Of a stretch of 45,084 nucleotides of DNA, positions 8,998-17,514 are shown one piece after another. The stretch lies in the NCBI GenBank assembly GCA_947361615.1, contig CANAJP010000007.1, positions 1 to 45,084 on the forward strand, read 5' to 3'. The notes below the pieces were generated by a model that did not search any database, was not told the DNA's origin, and saw only the letters and a list, made by a program, of their open reading frames with translations. How positions within the stretch are numbered: position 1 is the stretch's first letter; every line of letters starts with the position of its first letter. The position numbers were made by a program, and so were the translations under genes. Source of the stretch: an uncultured Candidatus Melainabacteria bacterium. Its GTDB lineage: Bacteria; Cyanobacteriota; Vampirovibrionia; Gastranaerophilales; Gastranaerophilaceae.

Positions 8998-9249
8998 ATG
9001 AAATTGTCTGTTATTTTGATTTTTATCGTTTTTCTTTTTGGGTTTTGTTGTCGATGGGGGTGGCATGCTCTTGAACAATCTGACTTCTTTGAGATAGATT
9101 ATTGTCTTGATAGGGGTGGCTGCTGGGATTATACACGCCGCCGGTGCGAAACCGAAGATCAAGGATTTTGTATTAGAACACCGAAAGATTGTGAGTATGA
9201 TTTTCATGGCATTTGGGATTCTATACGTAATTATTGTATGCTTGAGTAA
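8998..9249 (+). CDS. Small Cys-rich exported or membrane-anchored protein
   Basis: The 83-residue protein has an N-terminal hydrophobic segment (LSVILIFIVFLFGFCC) that could be a signal peptide or anchor. About 60 residues with paired cysteines follow (YCLDRGGCWDYTRRRC, then GFC, DC and NYC), suggesting a disulfide-bonded extracytoplasmic domain. I do not recognise a family. It starts 19 bases after the MuF-like gene but appears to have its own leaderless promoter. By analogy with the lipase modules further on, it could be a partner or immunity protein of the preceding gene; this rests only on position. Confidence 0.55.
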   Translation: MKLSVILIFIVFLFGFCCRWGWHALEQSDFFEIDYCLDRGGCWDYTRRRCETEDQGFCIRTPKDCEYDFHGIWDSIRNYCMLE

Positions 9250-9276
9250 GCTAATAGATAAGTTAGTTAATATTCA

Positions 9277-9305
9277 TTGCACATTTTTTGTTTTTCAATT
9301 ACAAT
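9277..9305 (+). promoter_or_regulatory. Promoter of kdsA, predicted leaderless
   Basis: TTGCAC, a 17-bp spacer and TACAAT. The -10 ends at 9305 and the ATG is at 9312, where transcription would be expected to begin. Confidence 0.6.
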
Positions 9306-9311
9306 TGGCCT

Positions 9312-10133
9312 ATGGATATGAAGAGAATTAAATTAGGAAATTTTGAAATCGGCGGGGATAAGCTTACTATTTTAGCTGGCCCTTGCGCGTTAGAATCTAA
9401 AGAAATGGCGCAAGAAGTTGCCGCAGGTTTAAAAGAAATCTGTCAAAAACTTGATATTAATTATGTTTTTAAATCGTCGTTTGACAAGGCAAATCGTTCA
9501 TCTATAACCTCATACCGCGGGCCGGGGATGGTAGATGGACTGGCTGCGCTTGCAGAGATTAAAGAAAAATATAGCTTGCCAATCGTGACAGATATTCACG
9601 AAGCCTCTCAGGCTGAACCTGTTGCGAAAGTCGCTGATATTTTGCAAATTCCGGCGTTCCTTTGCCGGCAGACGGATTTGCTTGTCGCTGCTGCAAAAAC
9701 TGGCAAAATCGTTAATATTAAAAAAGGTCAGTTCCTTGCGCCTGAGCAAATGAAACCTTTGATTAAAAAAGTTGAAGATGCAGGTAATACTAATATTTTA
9801 GTTACTGATCGCGGTACAAGTTTCGGGTATAACAATCTTGTCGTAGATTTTCGCGGAATCCCTATTATGCAATCTTTTGGCTATCCTGTGGTTTTTGACG
9901 CTACTCACAGCGTTCAACTTCCGGGTGCGAATGGGCTTTCATCAGGCGGGGATAGAAGATTTGTTCCGGTTCTGGCAAAAGCCGCAATGGCTGCAGGGGC
10001 GAATGTTCTTTTCTTTGAAGTTCATCCTGACCCTGATAAAGCACTCTGTGACGGGCCGAATATGGTTGCGCTCAATGATGCGGAAGCGCTTTTCAAAAAA
10101 TGCAAAGATATTTTTGAACTGGTTAAAGGATAG
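9312..10133 (+). CDS. kdsA: 3-deoxy-8-phosphooctulonate synthase
   Basis: KdsA condenses phosphoenolpyruvate and arabinose 5-phosphate to Kdo-8-phosphate, the first committed step of the Kdo made for LPS inner core. The 273-residue protein shows the family marks: LAGPCALES at the start of the barrel, FKSSFDKANRSS, DIHE, and a C-terminal FFEVHPDPDKALCDGPN. Length fits the family. I place the start at ATG 9312, directly downstream of a promoter; ATG 9318 is the alternative. An upstream in-frame TTG at 9288 lies inside the promoter spacer. It heads a short run with an MBL hydrolase and pheS and implies a Gram-negative envelope. Confidence 0.95.
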   Translation: MDMKRIKLGNFEIGGDKLTILAGPCALESKEMAQEVAAGLKEICQKLDINYVFKSSFDKANRSSITSYRGPGMVDGLAALAEIKEKYSLPIVTDIHEASQAEPVAKVADILQIPAFLCRQTDLLVAAAKTGKIVNIKKGQFLAPEQMKPLIKKVEDAGNTNILVTDRGTSFGYNNLVVDFRGIPIMQSFGYPVVFDATHSVQLPGANGLSSGGDRRFVPVLAKAAMAAGANVLFFEVHPDPDKALCDGPNMVALNDAEALFKKCKDIFELVKG

Positions 10134-10138
10134 TACGG

Positions 10139-10762
10139 ATGATTATCAAAACTTATGTTGCAGGGCCTGTTCAGGCTAATAATTATCTTGTTGTCGATGA
10201 AGCTTCAAAAGAAGCACTACTTATCGACTGTTCCGATTATGTTCCCGAAATCGTTGATTATGTCAAAGAAAACGGACTTATTGTTAAATATATTCTTATG
10301 ACCCACGGACATTTTGACCATGTTCTTGGAATTAACAGAATGAAAGAGGCGTTGGGCGCTAAAGCTTATGTTCACGAGGGTGACAGAGAACAGGTGGTTA
10401 ATACGCGTGAAGTTATGATGATGTTCGGGCTTCCGATTGATGGCGTTGTTAATCCTGTGATTGACGGAACTTTGCCTGACGATTTGACTCTTGGCAGTCA
10501 AAAAATAAAAATTATTGAAACTCCGGGCCATACCCCTGGGGGCGTTTGTTATCTTATTGGAGAAAATTTGTTCTCAGGTGACACGCTTTTCCGCGGTACA
10601 ATCGGAAGAACAGACCTTCCGCAAGGAAGTTTTCAGGAGATTAAACGTAGCGTGAAAGATATTCTTTTTGCGCTGGATGATAAAATAAATGTTTATCCGG
10701 GGCACGCGGAGCCGTCTACAATCGGGATTGAAAAAAAGTTTAATGATATTGTAAATTACTAA
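10139..10762 (+). CDS. MBL-fold metallo-hydrolase (glyoxalase II-like)
   Basis: The 207-residue zinc hydrolase has the metallo-beta-lactamase signature THGHFDH (ligands H56, H58, D60, H61). Later metal ligands lie in TPGHTPGG, FSGDTLFRG and YPGHAEPS. This layout is typical of the YcbL/GloB-like subgroup that cleaves hydroxyacyl thioesters such as S-lactoylglutathione or related substrates. The true substrate cannot be told from sequence. It starts 5 bases after kdsA and 11 bases before pheS, so the three are probably co-transcribed. Confidence 0.88.
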   Translation: MIIKTYVAGPVQANNYLVVDEASKEALLIDCSDYVPEIVDYVKENGLIVKYILMTHGHFDHVLGINRMKEALGAKAYVHEGDREQVVNTREVMMMFGLPIDGVVNPVIDGTLPDDLTLGSQKIKIIETPGHTPGGVCYLIGENLFSGDTLFRGTIGRTDLPQGSFQEIKRSVKDILFALDDKINVYPGHAEPSTIGIEKKFNDIVNY

Positions 10763-10773
10763 TTGAGGTAGAT

Positions 10774-11808
10774 ATGAAAGAACAGTTAGAAAAAATATAC
10801 GAAAGTGCTGTTGCGGAACTTCAAAACGCGGCGTCCATCAACGATGTTGCACAAATACGCGACACTTATCTCAGCCGTAAAGGTCAGTTGAACGAAATTA
10901 AAAAAGGTTTGAAAGACCTTTCTGATGAAGATAAAAAAGTTGTTGGTTCGCTTGCCAACCAGATTTCTCAAAAGCTTGAAGAAGCGTTGAGAGAAAAACA
11001 CGAACTTTTCTATAAGAAAGAATTGGATGAAAAGCTTGCGAAAGAGAGAATTGACGTTACATTGACAGGCAAATACGTGCCGCACGGAAGAATTCATCCG
11101 ATTACGTCAACGATTAATGAAATTACAACGATTTTCCAAACACTTGGTTTCTCTGTTGTTCCGAGTGAATTATCACCGGAAGTCGAAACAGAATATTATA
11201 ACTTTGATATGTTGAATGTTCCGAAAGACCACCCTGCACGTGATGTTCAGGATACTTTCTACACCTCTCTTGCGAAAAACGTTGTATTAAGAAGCCAAAC
11301 TTCAGGCGCGCAAATTCACGCAATGGAATGTCAGAACCCGCCAATCCGTGTAATCGCACCGGGGCGTGTTTACAGAAACGAAAATATCAACGCTCGTAAA
11401 AATAATTTCTTCCACCAAATTGAAGGACTTTATGTTGATAAAGACATTACGTTCGGTGATTTGAAAGGCGTTTTGAACGAATTTATCAGAATTTATTTTG
11501 GCGAAAGCAGACCAACACGTTTTAGAAACAGCTTCTTCCCGTTCACTGAACCGTCAGCGGAAATTGATGTTCAGTGCATAATGTGTCAGGGAAAAGGCTG
11601 CCGTATTTGTTCAGGAACAGGCTGGTTAGAAATTTTGGGAGCTGGCATGGTTGACCCTAACGTGCTTCGCGGTGTTGGTATTGATCCTGATGTTTATTCA
11701 GGCTTTGCTTTCGGTATGGGAGTTGAAAGACTTGCAATGCTGAAATACGCAATTGATGATATTCGACTCTTCTTCAACAACGACGAAAGATTTTTGAAAC
11801 AATTCTAA
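10774..11808 (+). CDS. pheS: Phenylalanine--tRNA ligase alpha subunit
   Basis: This is the catalytic subunit of the alpha2beta2 synthetase that charges tRNA-Phe. The 344-residue protein has the N-terminal coiled-coil tRNA-binding arm (~1-90). The class II core follows, with HPARDVQDTFY, the motif 2 region RVYRNE and motif 3 GMGVERLAMLKYAIDDIR. A CQGKGCRICSGTGW segment (~265-280) has the Cys pattern seen in many bacterial PheS. AGG sits ahead of the ATG. The beta-subunit gene pheT is not downstream; a terminator follows at once, so pheT must lie elsewhere. Confidence 0.96.
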   Translation: MKEQLEKIYESAVAELQNAASINDVAQIRDTYLSRKGQLNEIKKGLKDLSDEDKKVVGSLANQISQKLEEALREKHELFYKKELDEKLAKERIDVTLTGKYVPHGRIHPITSTINEITTIFQTLGFSVVPSELSPEVETEYYNFDMLNVPKDHPARDVQDTFYTSLAKNVVLRSQTSGAQIHAMECQNPPIRVIAPGRVYRNENINARKNNFFHQIEGLYVDKDITFGDLKGVLNEFIRIYFGESRPTRFRNSFFPFTEPSAEIDVQCIMCQGKGCRICSGTGWLEILGAGMVDPNVLRGVGIDPDVYSGFAFGMGVERLAMLKYAIDDIRLFFNNDERFLKQF

Positions 11809-11812
11809 ATCT

Positions 11813-11841
11813 AAAAAGCCGGTTTAAAAACCGGCTTTTTT
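11813..11841. terminator. Bidirectional terminator after pheS
   Basis: AAAGCCGGTTT and AAACCGGCTTT form a strong hairpin with A and T runs on both sides. It separates pheS from the convergent minus-strand genes. Confidence 0.9.
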
Positions 11842-11842
11842 A

Positions 11843-12073
11843 TTAAGGTTCTGGAATTTCATCACCGTATTCAAGCATAACCTGCAACATTACGCGAAGT
11901 TGTTTTTTATAATTTTCGCGTGCTTTTTCTATTGTAGGTGCGCAGAATGTGAAACTTGGAATCTCTTCTATTTCTATATAATGATAAAGTTTTCCCTCGA
12001 AATCAAGGTCTGTTCCCTCTATCAGTGTCCAGTTTAAATTCAGGTAATAGTCTAAATCTTTTTCGCTATTCAT
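11843..12073 (-). CDS. Small HicB-like protein
   Basis: The 76-residue protein has the shape of the HicB/DUF1902 fold: a strand pair ending in YHYIEIEEIPSFTFCAPTIEKARENY and then a helix. It is normally seen in HicA/HicB antitoxins, but no HicA-like toxin gene is adjacent, so this may be an orphan with another role. I chose ATG 12073, preceded by GGTGGG. A longer TTG start at 12085 overlaps the upstream gene and has no ribosome site. It is the last gene before the terminator of a minus-strand run. Confidence 0.55.
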   Translation of the reverse strand: MNSEKDLDYYLNLNWTLIEGTDLDFEGKLYHYIEIEEIPSFTFCAPTIEKARENYKKQLRVMLQVMLEYGDEIPEP

Positions 12074-12074
12074 T

Positions 12075-12659
12075 TTACCCACCAAGAGAATTTTCGGTCA
12101 AAGGTTGTGTAATCATTATTCCGTCACCGCCAATAACTTCTACTTTTTCGTTTTCTATTAGCAGGTAAACCGGTTTGTTTGTATTATATTTTGTTGTTTT
12201 AATAAGCTGGAAAATTCTTTTATAAATGCTGTCTGTTCCGCCACCTGTTTCAAAATGTTTGGAAAGATTTATGTAAACACCGTCGGAAGCATCTACTACG
12301 TTCAATAATCTTGTGCCGACAGGAATTTCTGAATATACGCCCAGTTTTGCTTCTTCAGGTTTAGGCCCGTCAAATAGGGCTGTTACGGCGAATTTTACAG
12401 GCGTTCCGTCAACAGTGGGGTCGTATTTACGTTTTACGGCTTTATAAACCTCTTCGCCGTTTTTGTTTTGCCCGATAAAGAAGACATTAACAAACTGGCT
12501 TTCCTGATTTTCGTCATCAGGCGGGATTTCCTGATTGTTAGGATTAATAACATCAGGCGGAAGCGGTGCAGGCTGCATGCCTTTTACTGAATATACAAAC
12601 GCTATTGCGACTAAAATCGTCAGAATTATTAATGCAATATTCAAACTTTTTTTGTCCAT
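12075..12659 (-). CDS. Membrane-anchored GerMN-domain protein
   Basis: The 194-residue protein has an N-terminal membrane helix (LNIALIILTILVAIAFVYSV) and a Pro-rich linker with many acidic residues. The extracytoplasmic part resembles the GerMN domain (VFFIGQNKNGEEVYKAVKR, ALFDGPKPEEAKLGVYSEIP, GVYINLSKHF). GerMN domains occur in spore germination proteins but also in non-sporulating cell-envelope proteins, which is more likely here. It sits 7 bases after a DUF2993-like exported protein and 1 base before the HicB-like gene. Confidence 0.7.
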   Translation of the reverse strand: MDKKSLNIALIILTILVAIAFVYSVKGMQPAPLPPDVINPNNQEIPPDDENQESQFVNVFFIGQNKNGEEVYKAVKRKYDPTVDGTPVKFAVTALFDGPKPEEAKLGVYSEIPVGTRLLNVVDASDGVYINLSKHFETGGGTDSIYKRIFQLIKTTKYNTNKPVYLLIENEKVEVIGGDGIMITQPLTENSLGG

Positions 12660-12666
12660 CTAGTCC

Positions 12667-13491
12667 TCACTTCCTAATATTAATAAACGCTTTCAGGATA
12701 ATCTTATCGCCGTCAATAGAAACTTCTTTAACGTCTGCATTTATTCTACTATTTTCTAAGATTTTAACAGAAAAATCAAGCGGGTTAACATAATTTAACG
12801 CATCGCTCATACTCAAAATTTTTAAAATTGCAGATTTACCGCTGGTTTCAAGGTTTTCCACGCTGATTTCGTTGTTTTTAAGTCTTAAACCTGTACCGAC
12901 TTTAACCGATTGTTTTTTAGGCGAAAACGGGGTGCTGAAACTTAAATTGTACCAGAGTTTGCTGTTTTTAATTTCAAAGTTTATCCCATCTATTTTCAAG
13001 AACCCCATTAATGACTCGTTTATTTGTCGTAGTGTTTTTTTGTAGTCTGTTGTTTGCGTGATTTTGTTGAGGTCTGCGGCTGAAAGTTCTACGGTTAAAT
13101 CTGCCGGAAAATCCGTGACAAAACGGTATTGCGCGTCCTCTGTTTTCTCAATCTGGTTGAATGTACAGATTGAGTTTAGCGTGGCTCTGGATACAGAAAC
13201 TTTGTCTATTTCAATATTTTCGCCCGTTGCTTTTACGCCTCTAAATTTCCCCTCTTTTAAGTCGGGAACGCTGAAAGAGTCGATTTTTATATCGAATTTG
13301 CCGCCTAAATTTTTAGAAATCTGTTTTTCAAGATAGCGTTCAAGAACTGTTGTGTGAATAAAATTGCTTCCGGATGCACGGCTTGCAAATTTTGCCCAGC
13401 CTGAAGTTAGTTCGTATGTCGTTGGACAAAGCTCGTTTGCAAATGCTGTTTGTGCGCAAAAAATTAACACTAATGTAAGGAACTTTTTCAT
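12667..13491 (-). CDS. Exported DUF2993 (LmeA-like) protein
   Basis: The 274-residue protein has a clear signal peptide (MKKFLTLVLIFCAQTAFA|NE). Repeated beta-strand patterns follow (FDIKIDSFSVPDLKEGKFRGV, ISVENLETSGKSAILKI, INADVKEVSIDGDKIILKAFINI) like those of DUF2993, a family common in cyanobacteria and actinobacteria and linked to lipid binding. The assignment rests on this pattern, not on a diagnostic motif. Its start overlaps the end of truB by 4 bases, so it is translationally coupled to the translation-factor operon. Confidence 0.6.
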   Translation of the reverse strand: MKKFLTLVLIFCAQTAFANELCPTTYELTSGWAKFASRASGSNFIHTTVLERYLEKQISKNLGGKFDIKIDSFSVPDLKEGKFRGVKATGENIEIDKVSVSRATLNSICTFNQIEKTEDAQYRFVTDFPADLTVELSAADLNKITQTTDYKKTLRQINESLMGFLKIDGINFEIKNSKLWYNLSFSTPFSPKKQSVKVGTGLRLKNNEISVENLETSGKSAILKILSMSDALNYVNPLDFSVKILENSRINADVKEVSIDGDKIILKAFINIRK

Positions 13492-14342
13492 AAAAATACT
13501 TTCTTTTGACTAATAACATTATCCTCGCTAAAACCTATTGCGCAAATGTTATTTTCTTTTGTCAAAAGTACGAATTTTCCGTTTTCAACCTTGTAGTTTT
13601 TGAGCGCTACCCCGTTTTGAATTTTCATAATATCGGCGTCCGTAACCTCAATTTTTTCGTAAGGAAGAACATCAATCGGGTTGATTAAATGGCTTTGCAC
13701 GTCGCCAAATACGAGTTTTTGTAAAGGAATAGCATCTTCAATTGTGAAACGGCCAGCCTTTGTTCTCACAAGTGCTGTCAGATGCGCACCGCAGCTGAGA
13801 ACTTTGCCCAAATCATAAGCGATAGAGCGAATGTAGGTGCCTTTGGAGCATTTTACAGCCAAAACGGCACTCTGTGCGGTTTCGTCAAACTCTACTAAAT
13901 CCAATTGTTCAATTGTAACCCTGCGCGGCTGAATTTCAACTTCTTCTCCGTTGCGGGCGTATTCGTAAAGCTTTTTGCCGTTAACTTTTATTGCAGAATA
14001 AATTGGCGGCATTTGTTCAATTTCGCCGCGAAAATGTTCTAATATGTTCTCAACTTCTGTCTTTGTAACCTTTTTGTCAAAAGTTTCGGTTACCTGCCCG
14101 TCGATGTCGTAAGAATCTGTGTTTGAGCCGAACTGAACGGTTGCAAGATATGCCTTGTCATCTTCCAAAAATTCAATTAATCGGGTAGCTCTGCCAATGC
14201 AAACAGGCAAAACACCCTCAGCAAAAGGGTCTAAAGTTCCAGTGTGGCCGATTTGTCGGATATTAGTAAGCCTGCGTAAAGTCGCAACGACATCATGCGA
14301 GGTCATTCCTTTGGGTTTGTTTATGTTTATGAACCCGAACAA
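13488..14342 (-). CDS. truB: tRNA pseudouridine(55) synthase
   Basis: TruB makes pseudouridine 55 in the T-loop of nearly all tRNAs. The 284-residue protein begins FININKPKGMTSHDVV. The catalytic motif is GHTGTLDPFAEGVL (Asp38 nucleophile), followed by RATRLIEFL and KCSKGTYIRSIAYDLG. A short C-terminal region (~225-284) is PUA-like. It follows rbfA by 3 bases in the conserved infB-rbfA-truB order. Confidence 0.95.
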   Translation of the reverse strand: MFGFININKPKGMTSHDVVATLRRLTNIRQIGHTGTLDPFAEGVLPVCIGRATRLIEFLEDDKAYLATVQFGSNTDSYDIDGQVTETFDKKVTKTEVENILEHFRGEIEQMPPIYSAIKVNGKKLYEYARNGEEVEIQPRRVTIEQLDLVEFDETAQSAVLAVKCSKGTYIRSIAYDLGKVLSCGAHLTALVRTKAGRFTIEDAIPLQKLVFGDVQSHLINPIDVLPYEKIEVTDADIMKIQNGVALKNYKVENGKFVLLTKENNICAIGFSEDNVISQKKVFL

Positions 14343-14345
14343 AGC

Positions 14346-14690
14346 TTACAGTTCTCCTCGTGAAATTTTATTGATAAGGTCTGTTACACGTGAGCCTTTT
14401 TCAAATGAATCAGTATAAACAAATCTAAGTTCCGGAGTAAGTCTTAGGCGAATGCGTTTGCCAACTTCGTAGCGGATTTTAGGTGTGCTTTTTTCGATGG
14501 TTTCTTTTGTTTTTTCAATTTGTTCTTCAGAACCCAAAACGCTGTATATAACTTTTGCAAAAGAGTTATCGTGAGCAACTTCAATATCTACAATTGAAAC
14601 CACACCGCAAAGTCCTCTGATTTCGCGCTGTAAAATTTCAGAGATATCACGCATTAATTCTTTTCTTACACGTTCATTTCTTAAAGTCAT
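14346..14690 (-). CDS. rbfA: 30S ribosome-binding factor A
   Basis: RbfA is a KH-fold assembly factor that binds 16S rRNA during 30S maturation and cold adaptation. The 114-residue protein shows RVRKELMRDISEILQREI at the N-terminus and IRLRLTPELRFVYTDSFEKGSRV near the C-terminus, both hallmarks of the family. It lies between infB (18 bases) and truB (3 bases), its usual neighbours. Confidence 0.94.
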   Translation of the reverse strand: MTLRNERVRKELMRDISEILQREIRGLCGVVSIVDIEVAHDNSFAKVIYSVLGSEEQIEKTKETIEKSTPKIRYEVGKRIRLRLTPELRFVYTDSFEKGSRVTDLINKISRGEL

Positions 14691-14708
14691 GTTTATTCCC
14701 TTTATAAA

Positions 14709-17267
14709 CTATAAGCTTGTTCTTTCAACTTCTTCGGTCGTTGAAACCTGAATGATGTCGCCGATTTGAAGGTCATTGAATTTCGCAAATGATATACCGC
14801 ATTCAAAACCTTGCGCAACTTCTTTAACATCATCTTTGAAACGTTTAAGCTGGTCAATTACCCCTGTGAATATTTCTTTTCCATCACGGATAAGAACAGC
14901 GTTTTTGCTTCTGATAATTTTACCCTCAGTAACATAGCAGCCTGCAATTTTCGTTGTTTTGCCAATCGTGAATATTTGACGAATTTCTGCTTTACCGAGT
15001 TGAACTTCTTTGGTTTCAGGAGTGAGAAGTGAAAGCATTGTCTTTTCGATATCCTCAAGGATTTGATAGATAATATCGTATTTTTTAATTGTAACGCCTT
15101 CTTTTTCTGCTGCTGCAAGAGCGTTAGAGTCTTCTTTAACGGTGAAACCTAGGATTAAAGCGCCGGAAGCTGATGCAAGCATAACGTCTGCTTCTGAAAT
15201 GTCACCGACACCAACGTGAATAATCTTGGTCTTAATCAATTGAGATTCAAGCTGTGCAATAGCCTGAGAAACGGCCTCTGCAGAACCGTGTGTGTTTGCT
15301 TTGATGATTAAGTTCAATTGAGGAATAGCATCATCGCCAGCGACTGCTTCACGACGAATGTGCGCAGGAAGCGTTGCTTCGATACGTTTGTTACGTTCGC
15401 GTTCTTTACGTTTGTCGATAATCGCTTTCATTTCTTTTTCGTTTTGAACAACCTCAAAGTAGTCGCCAGCCTGTGGAACTTCTGTCAAACCTAAGATTTC
15501 GACAGGAGTTGACGGCTCAGCTTTTTGAATACGTTCGCCGCTGTCTGAGAGCAATGCACGAACGCGTCCGCAAGCAGTACCAACAACGATACAATTACCG
15601 ACTCTAAGAGTTCCGTTTTGGACTAACAATGTTGCAACAGGGCCTTTACCTTTATCAAGGTTTGCTTCAATTACAACGCCTGAAGCTTCTGCTTTAGGGT
15701 TAGCTTTGAGTTCTTCCATATCAGCAACGAGCAGAATGTATTCAAGAAGTTCGTCAATACCTGTTCCTTGAAGCGCTGAAACTTTAACCGTGATAGTTTC
15801 TCCGCCCCATTCTTCCGGAACAAGTCCGTGTTCTGTTAATTGCTGTAAAATTTTATCAGGATTTGCACCCGGTTTGTCGATTTTGTTTACCGCAACGATA
15901 ATCGGAATTTCTGCAGCTTTTGCGTGGTTAATAGCTTCAATTGTTTGAGGCATTATACCGTCGTCTGCAGCAACAACAAGGATTGCGATATCTGTTGCTT
16001 TTGCACCGCGCGCACGCATTTCCGTAAACGCTTCGTGACCAGGAGTGTCTAAGAAAACAACTTTTTTCTCGTCAACGAATACTGTATACGCACCGATTGA
16101 TTGTGTAATACCACCGACTTCGGTTGCAACGATTTTGTGTTTTGATGCGCGGATACTATCAAGAAGTGTTGTTTTACCGTGGTCAACGTGTCCCATAATT
16201 GATACAACAGGTGCGCGTTTTTTGAGTAATTTTTTATCAACTTCTTCAAGAGCTTTTGACTTTTGTTCTTTTTGAAGTTCTTCTTCAATGAATGCTTCTA
16301 AGTCTTCTTCAAGAACTTCAATTTCAAATTCTGTACAGATTTTTTTGATAACTTCAACGTCAATAAGCTGGTTTAATGTCGCCATAACTCCGTTTAACAT
16401 AAGGAATTTAACGATTTCAGCCGGGGTACGCTGGATTTTTTCAGAAAGTTCGCTGATTGTCATCGCTTGAGTTACAACGAGTTGAGTAATAGCTTCAACG
16501 CTTTCTTCTTTTTGAGAACGTTTTTTGTGGTGCTGTGCAGCTGCTTTTTCTAAAGAAATTCTTTCTTGTTCTTCTTTTTTATTGTTAAAATCTTTAGTTT
16601 TCTTTTTATTTCCTGCAGGTTCAGGGCGTTTTCTTGCACCTGATTTATTGTCGTACATATCCTGTGGAATTATACGTCTTTCGATAGGCTTTTTGTCGCC
16701 TTGTTCTCTGTTGTCAGGGCGTTGTTCTCTGCCTTGTGAAGAGCGTTTGTCAAACGGACGTTGCGGTCTGTCGCTTCTTTCACCTCTAGGCTGGAACGGA
16801 CGATTTTCTCTGTTTCCGTCACGTGGTGGGAATTTTCTATCACCTTGCGGACGTGGTGTGCGTCTGTCAGGTCTTGCTGCCCCATCCTGTCCTTCGGGAC
16901 GCGGAACTGCGCGGCGTACGATTTCAAGTCTGTTTACGATTGGACGTGGTTTTACAACTTCAACGCGTGGAGTTTCTTTAACAGGTTCTTTTTTCTCTTC
17001 GACCTTTTCAACTTTTTCTTCTATTTTTGGTGGCTCAACCTCAACCGGTTTTGCTTTTTTTACAACAAAAGCTTTAGGCTTTTTTACGACCATTTGTGAA
17101 CCGTGGCTGATAAACTCTTTCAGGCGTTTAATCTGGTCTGGTGTGACCGTGCTTGAATGAGTTTTGCCTGTGATTGACATTTGAGCAAGCTTTTCGATGA
17201 TTTCTTTGCTTGTCATTCCCATTTCTTTGGCTAATTCATTAATTCTTATAGGTGATTCAAAACTCAT
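14709..17267 (-). CDS. infB: Translation initiation factor IF-2
   Basis: IF-2 is the GTPase that brings initiator fMet-tRNA to the 30S subunit and promotes 50S joining. The 852-residue protein opens with an IF2_N helix domain (IRINELAKEMGMTSKEIIEKL). A long Pro/Arg/Gln-rich low-complexity linker (~75-240) follows, then a second IF2_N module (~255-310). The G domain carries GHVDHGKT (359-366), DTPGHEAF and NKIDKPGA, followed by domains II-IV. AGGAAAG precedes the ATG. Its start overlaps the end of ylxR by 11 bases. The repetitive linker creates long spurious open frames on the opposite strand. Confidence 0.97.
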   Translation of the reverse strand: MSFESPIRINELAKEMGMTSKEIIEKLAQMSITGKTHSSTVTPDQIKRLKEFISHGSQMVVKKPKAFVVKKAKPVEVEPPKIEEKVEKVEEKKEPVKETPRVEVVKPRPIVNRLEIVRRAVPRPEGQDGAARPDRRTPRPQGDRKFPPRDGNRENRPFQPRGERSDRPQRPFDKRSSQGREQRPDNREQGDKKPIERRIIPQDMYDNKSGARKRPEPAGNKKKTKDFNNKKEEQERISLEKAAAQHHKKRSQKEESVEAITQLVVTQAMTISELSEKIQRTPAEIVKFLMLNGVMATLNQLIDVEVIKKICTEFEIEVLEEDLEAFIEEELQKEQKSKALEEVDKKLLKKRAPVVSIMGHVDHGKTTLLDSIRASKHKIVATEVGGITQSIGAYTVFVDEKKVVFLDTPGHEAFTEMRARGAKATDIAILVVAADDGIMPQTIEAINHAKAAEIPIIVAVNKIDKPGANPDKILQQLTEHGLVPEEWGGETITVKVSALQGTGIDELLEYILLVADMEELKANPKAEASGVVIEANLDKGKGPVATLLVQNGTLRVGNCIVVGTACGRVRALLSDSGERIQKAEPSTPVEILGLTEVPQAGDYFEVVQNEKEMKAIIDKRKERERNKRIEATLPAHIRREAVAGDDAIPQLNLIIKANTHGSAEAVSQAIAQLESQLIKTKIIHVGVGDISEADVMLASASGALILGFTVKEDSNALAAAEKEGVTIKKYDIIYQILEDIEKTMLSLLTPETKEVQLGKAEIRQIFTIGKTTKIAGCYVTEGKIIRSKNAVLIRDGKEIFTGVIDQLKRFKDDVKEVAQGFECGISFAKFNDLQIGDIIQVSTTEEVERTSL

Positions 17268-17502
17268 TAATTATCTTTCCTTTCAAGTCCTCAGGAAGCG
17301 CTGTGCGCAAAGCCTTTTGGAGTTTATTTTTTTTAAATGCGGTTTCAATACAAGAAATATTATAGCAAAGATATGCAGATCTGCCAAATATTTTTGTATC
17401 GTGATTGATAATGACATTGCCGGTTGAGGATTGTTTTGTGACTTTTATCAAGTCTGTAGTATCTTTAATTTCTCCGCAGGCAACGCATTTTCTATCAGTC
17501 AT
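17257..17502 (-). CDS. ylxR: YlxR-family RNA-binding protein
   Basis: This is an 81-residue DUF448/YlxR protein. RKCVACGEIKDTTDLIKV is the conserved Cys-containing start. FGRSAYLCYNISCIETAFKKNKLQKAL contains the basic RNA-binding helix. In other bacteria YlxR is encoded between nusA and infB and has been reported to act as an RNA-binding regulator, including of RNase P. Here infB follows as usual, but nusA is replaced by prfA on the upstream side. Confidence 0.92.
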   Translation of the reverse strand: MTDRKCVACGEIKDTTDLIKVTKQSSTGNVIINHDTKIFGRSAYLCYNISCIETAFKKNKLQKALRTALPEDLKGKIINEF

Positions 17503-17514
17503 AATTTATCCTCA

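Noticed and set aside
9107-9331. Alternative 74-codon frame overlapping the Cys-rich protein and kdsA
   Set aside because: No ribosome site, and it would overlap the kdsA promoter and start. The 8998 frame has a signal peptide and patterned cysteines.
11843-12073. HicAB toxin-antitoxin pair
   Set aside because: Only a HicB-like protein is present; neighbours on both sides are a GerMN protein and the pheS terminator, with no HicA-sized gene.
16525-17160. Long plus-strand open frame (211 codons) opposite infB
   Set aside because: It is the complement of the Pro/Arg/Gln-rich IF-2 linker, is Ser/Phe/Leu-rich with no ribosome site, and conflicts with a certain gene.
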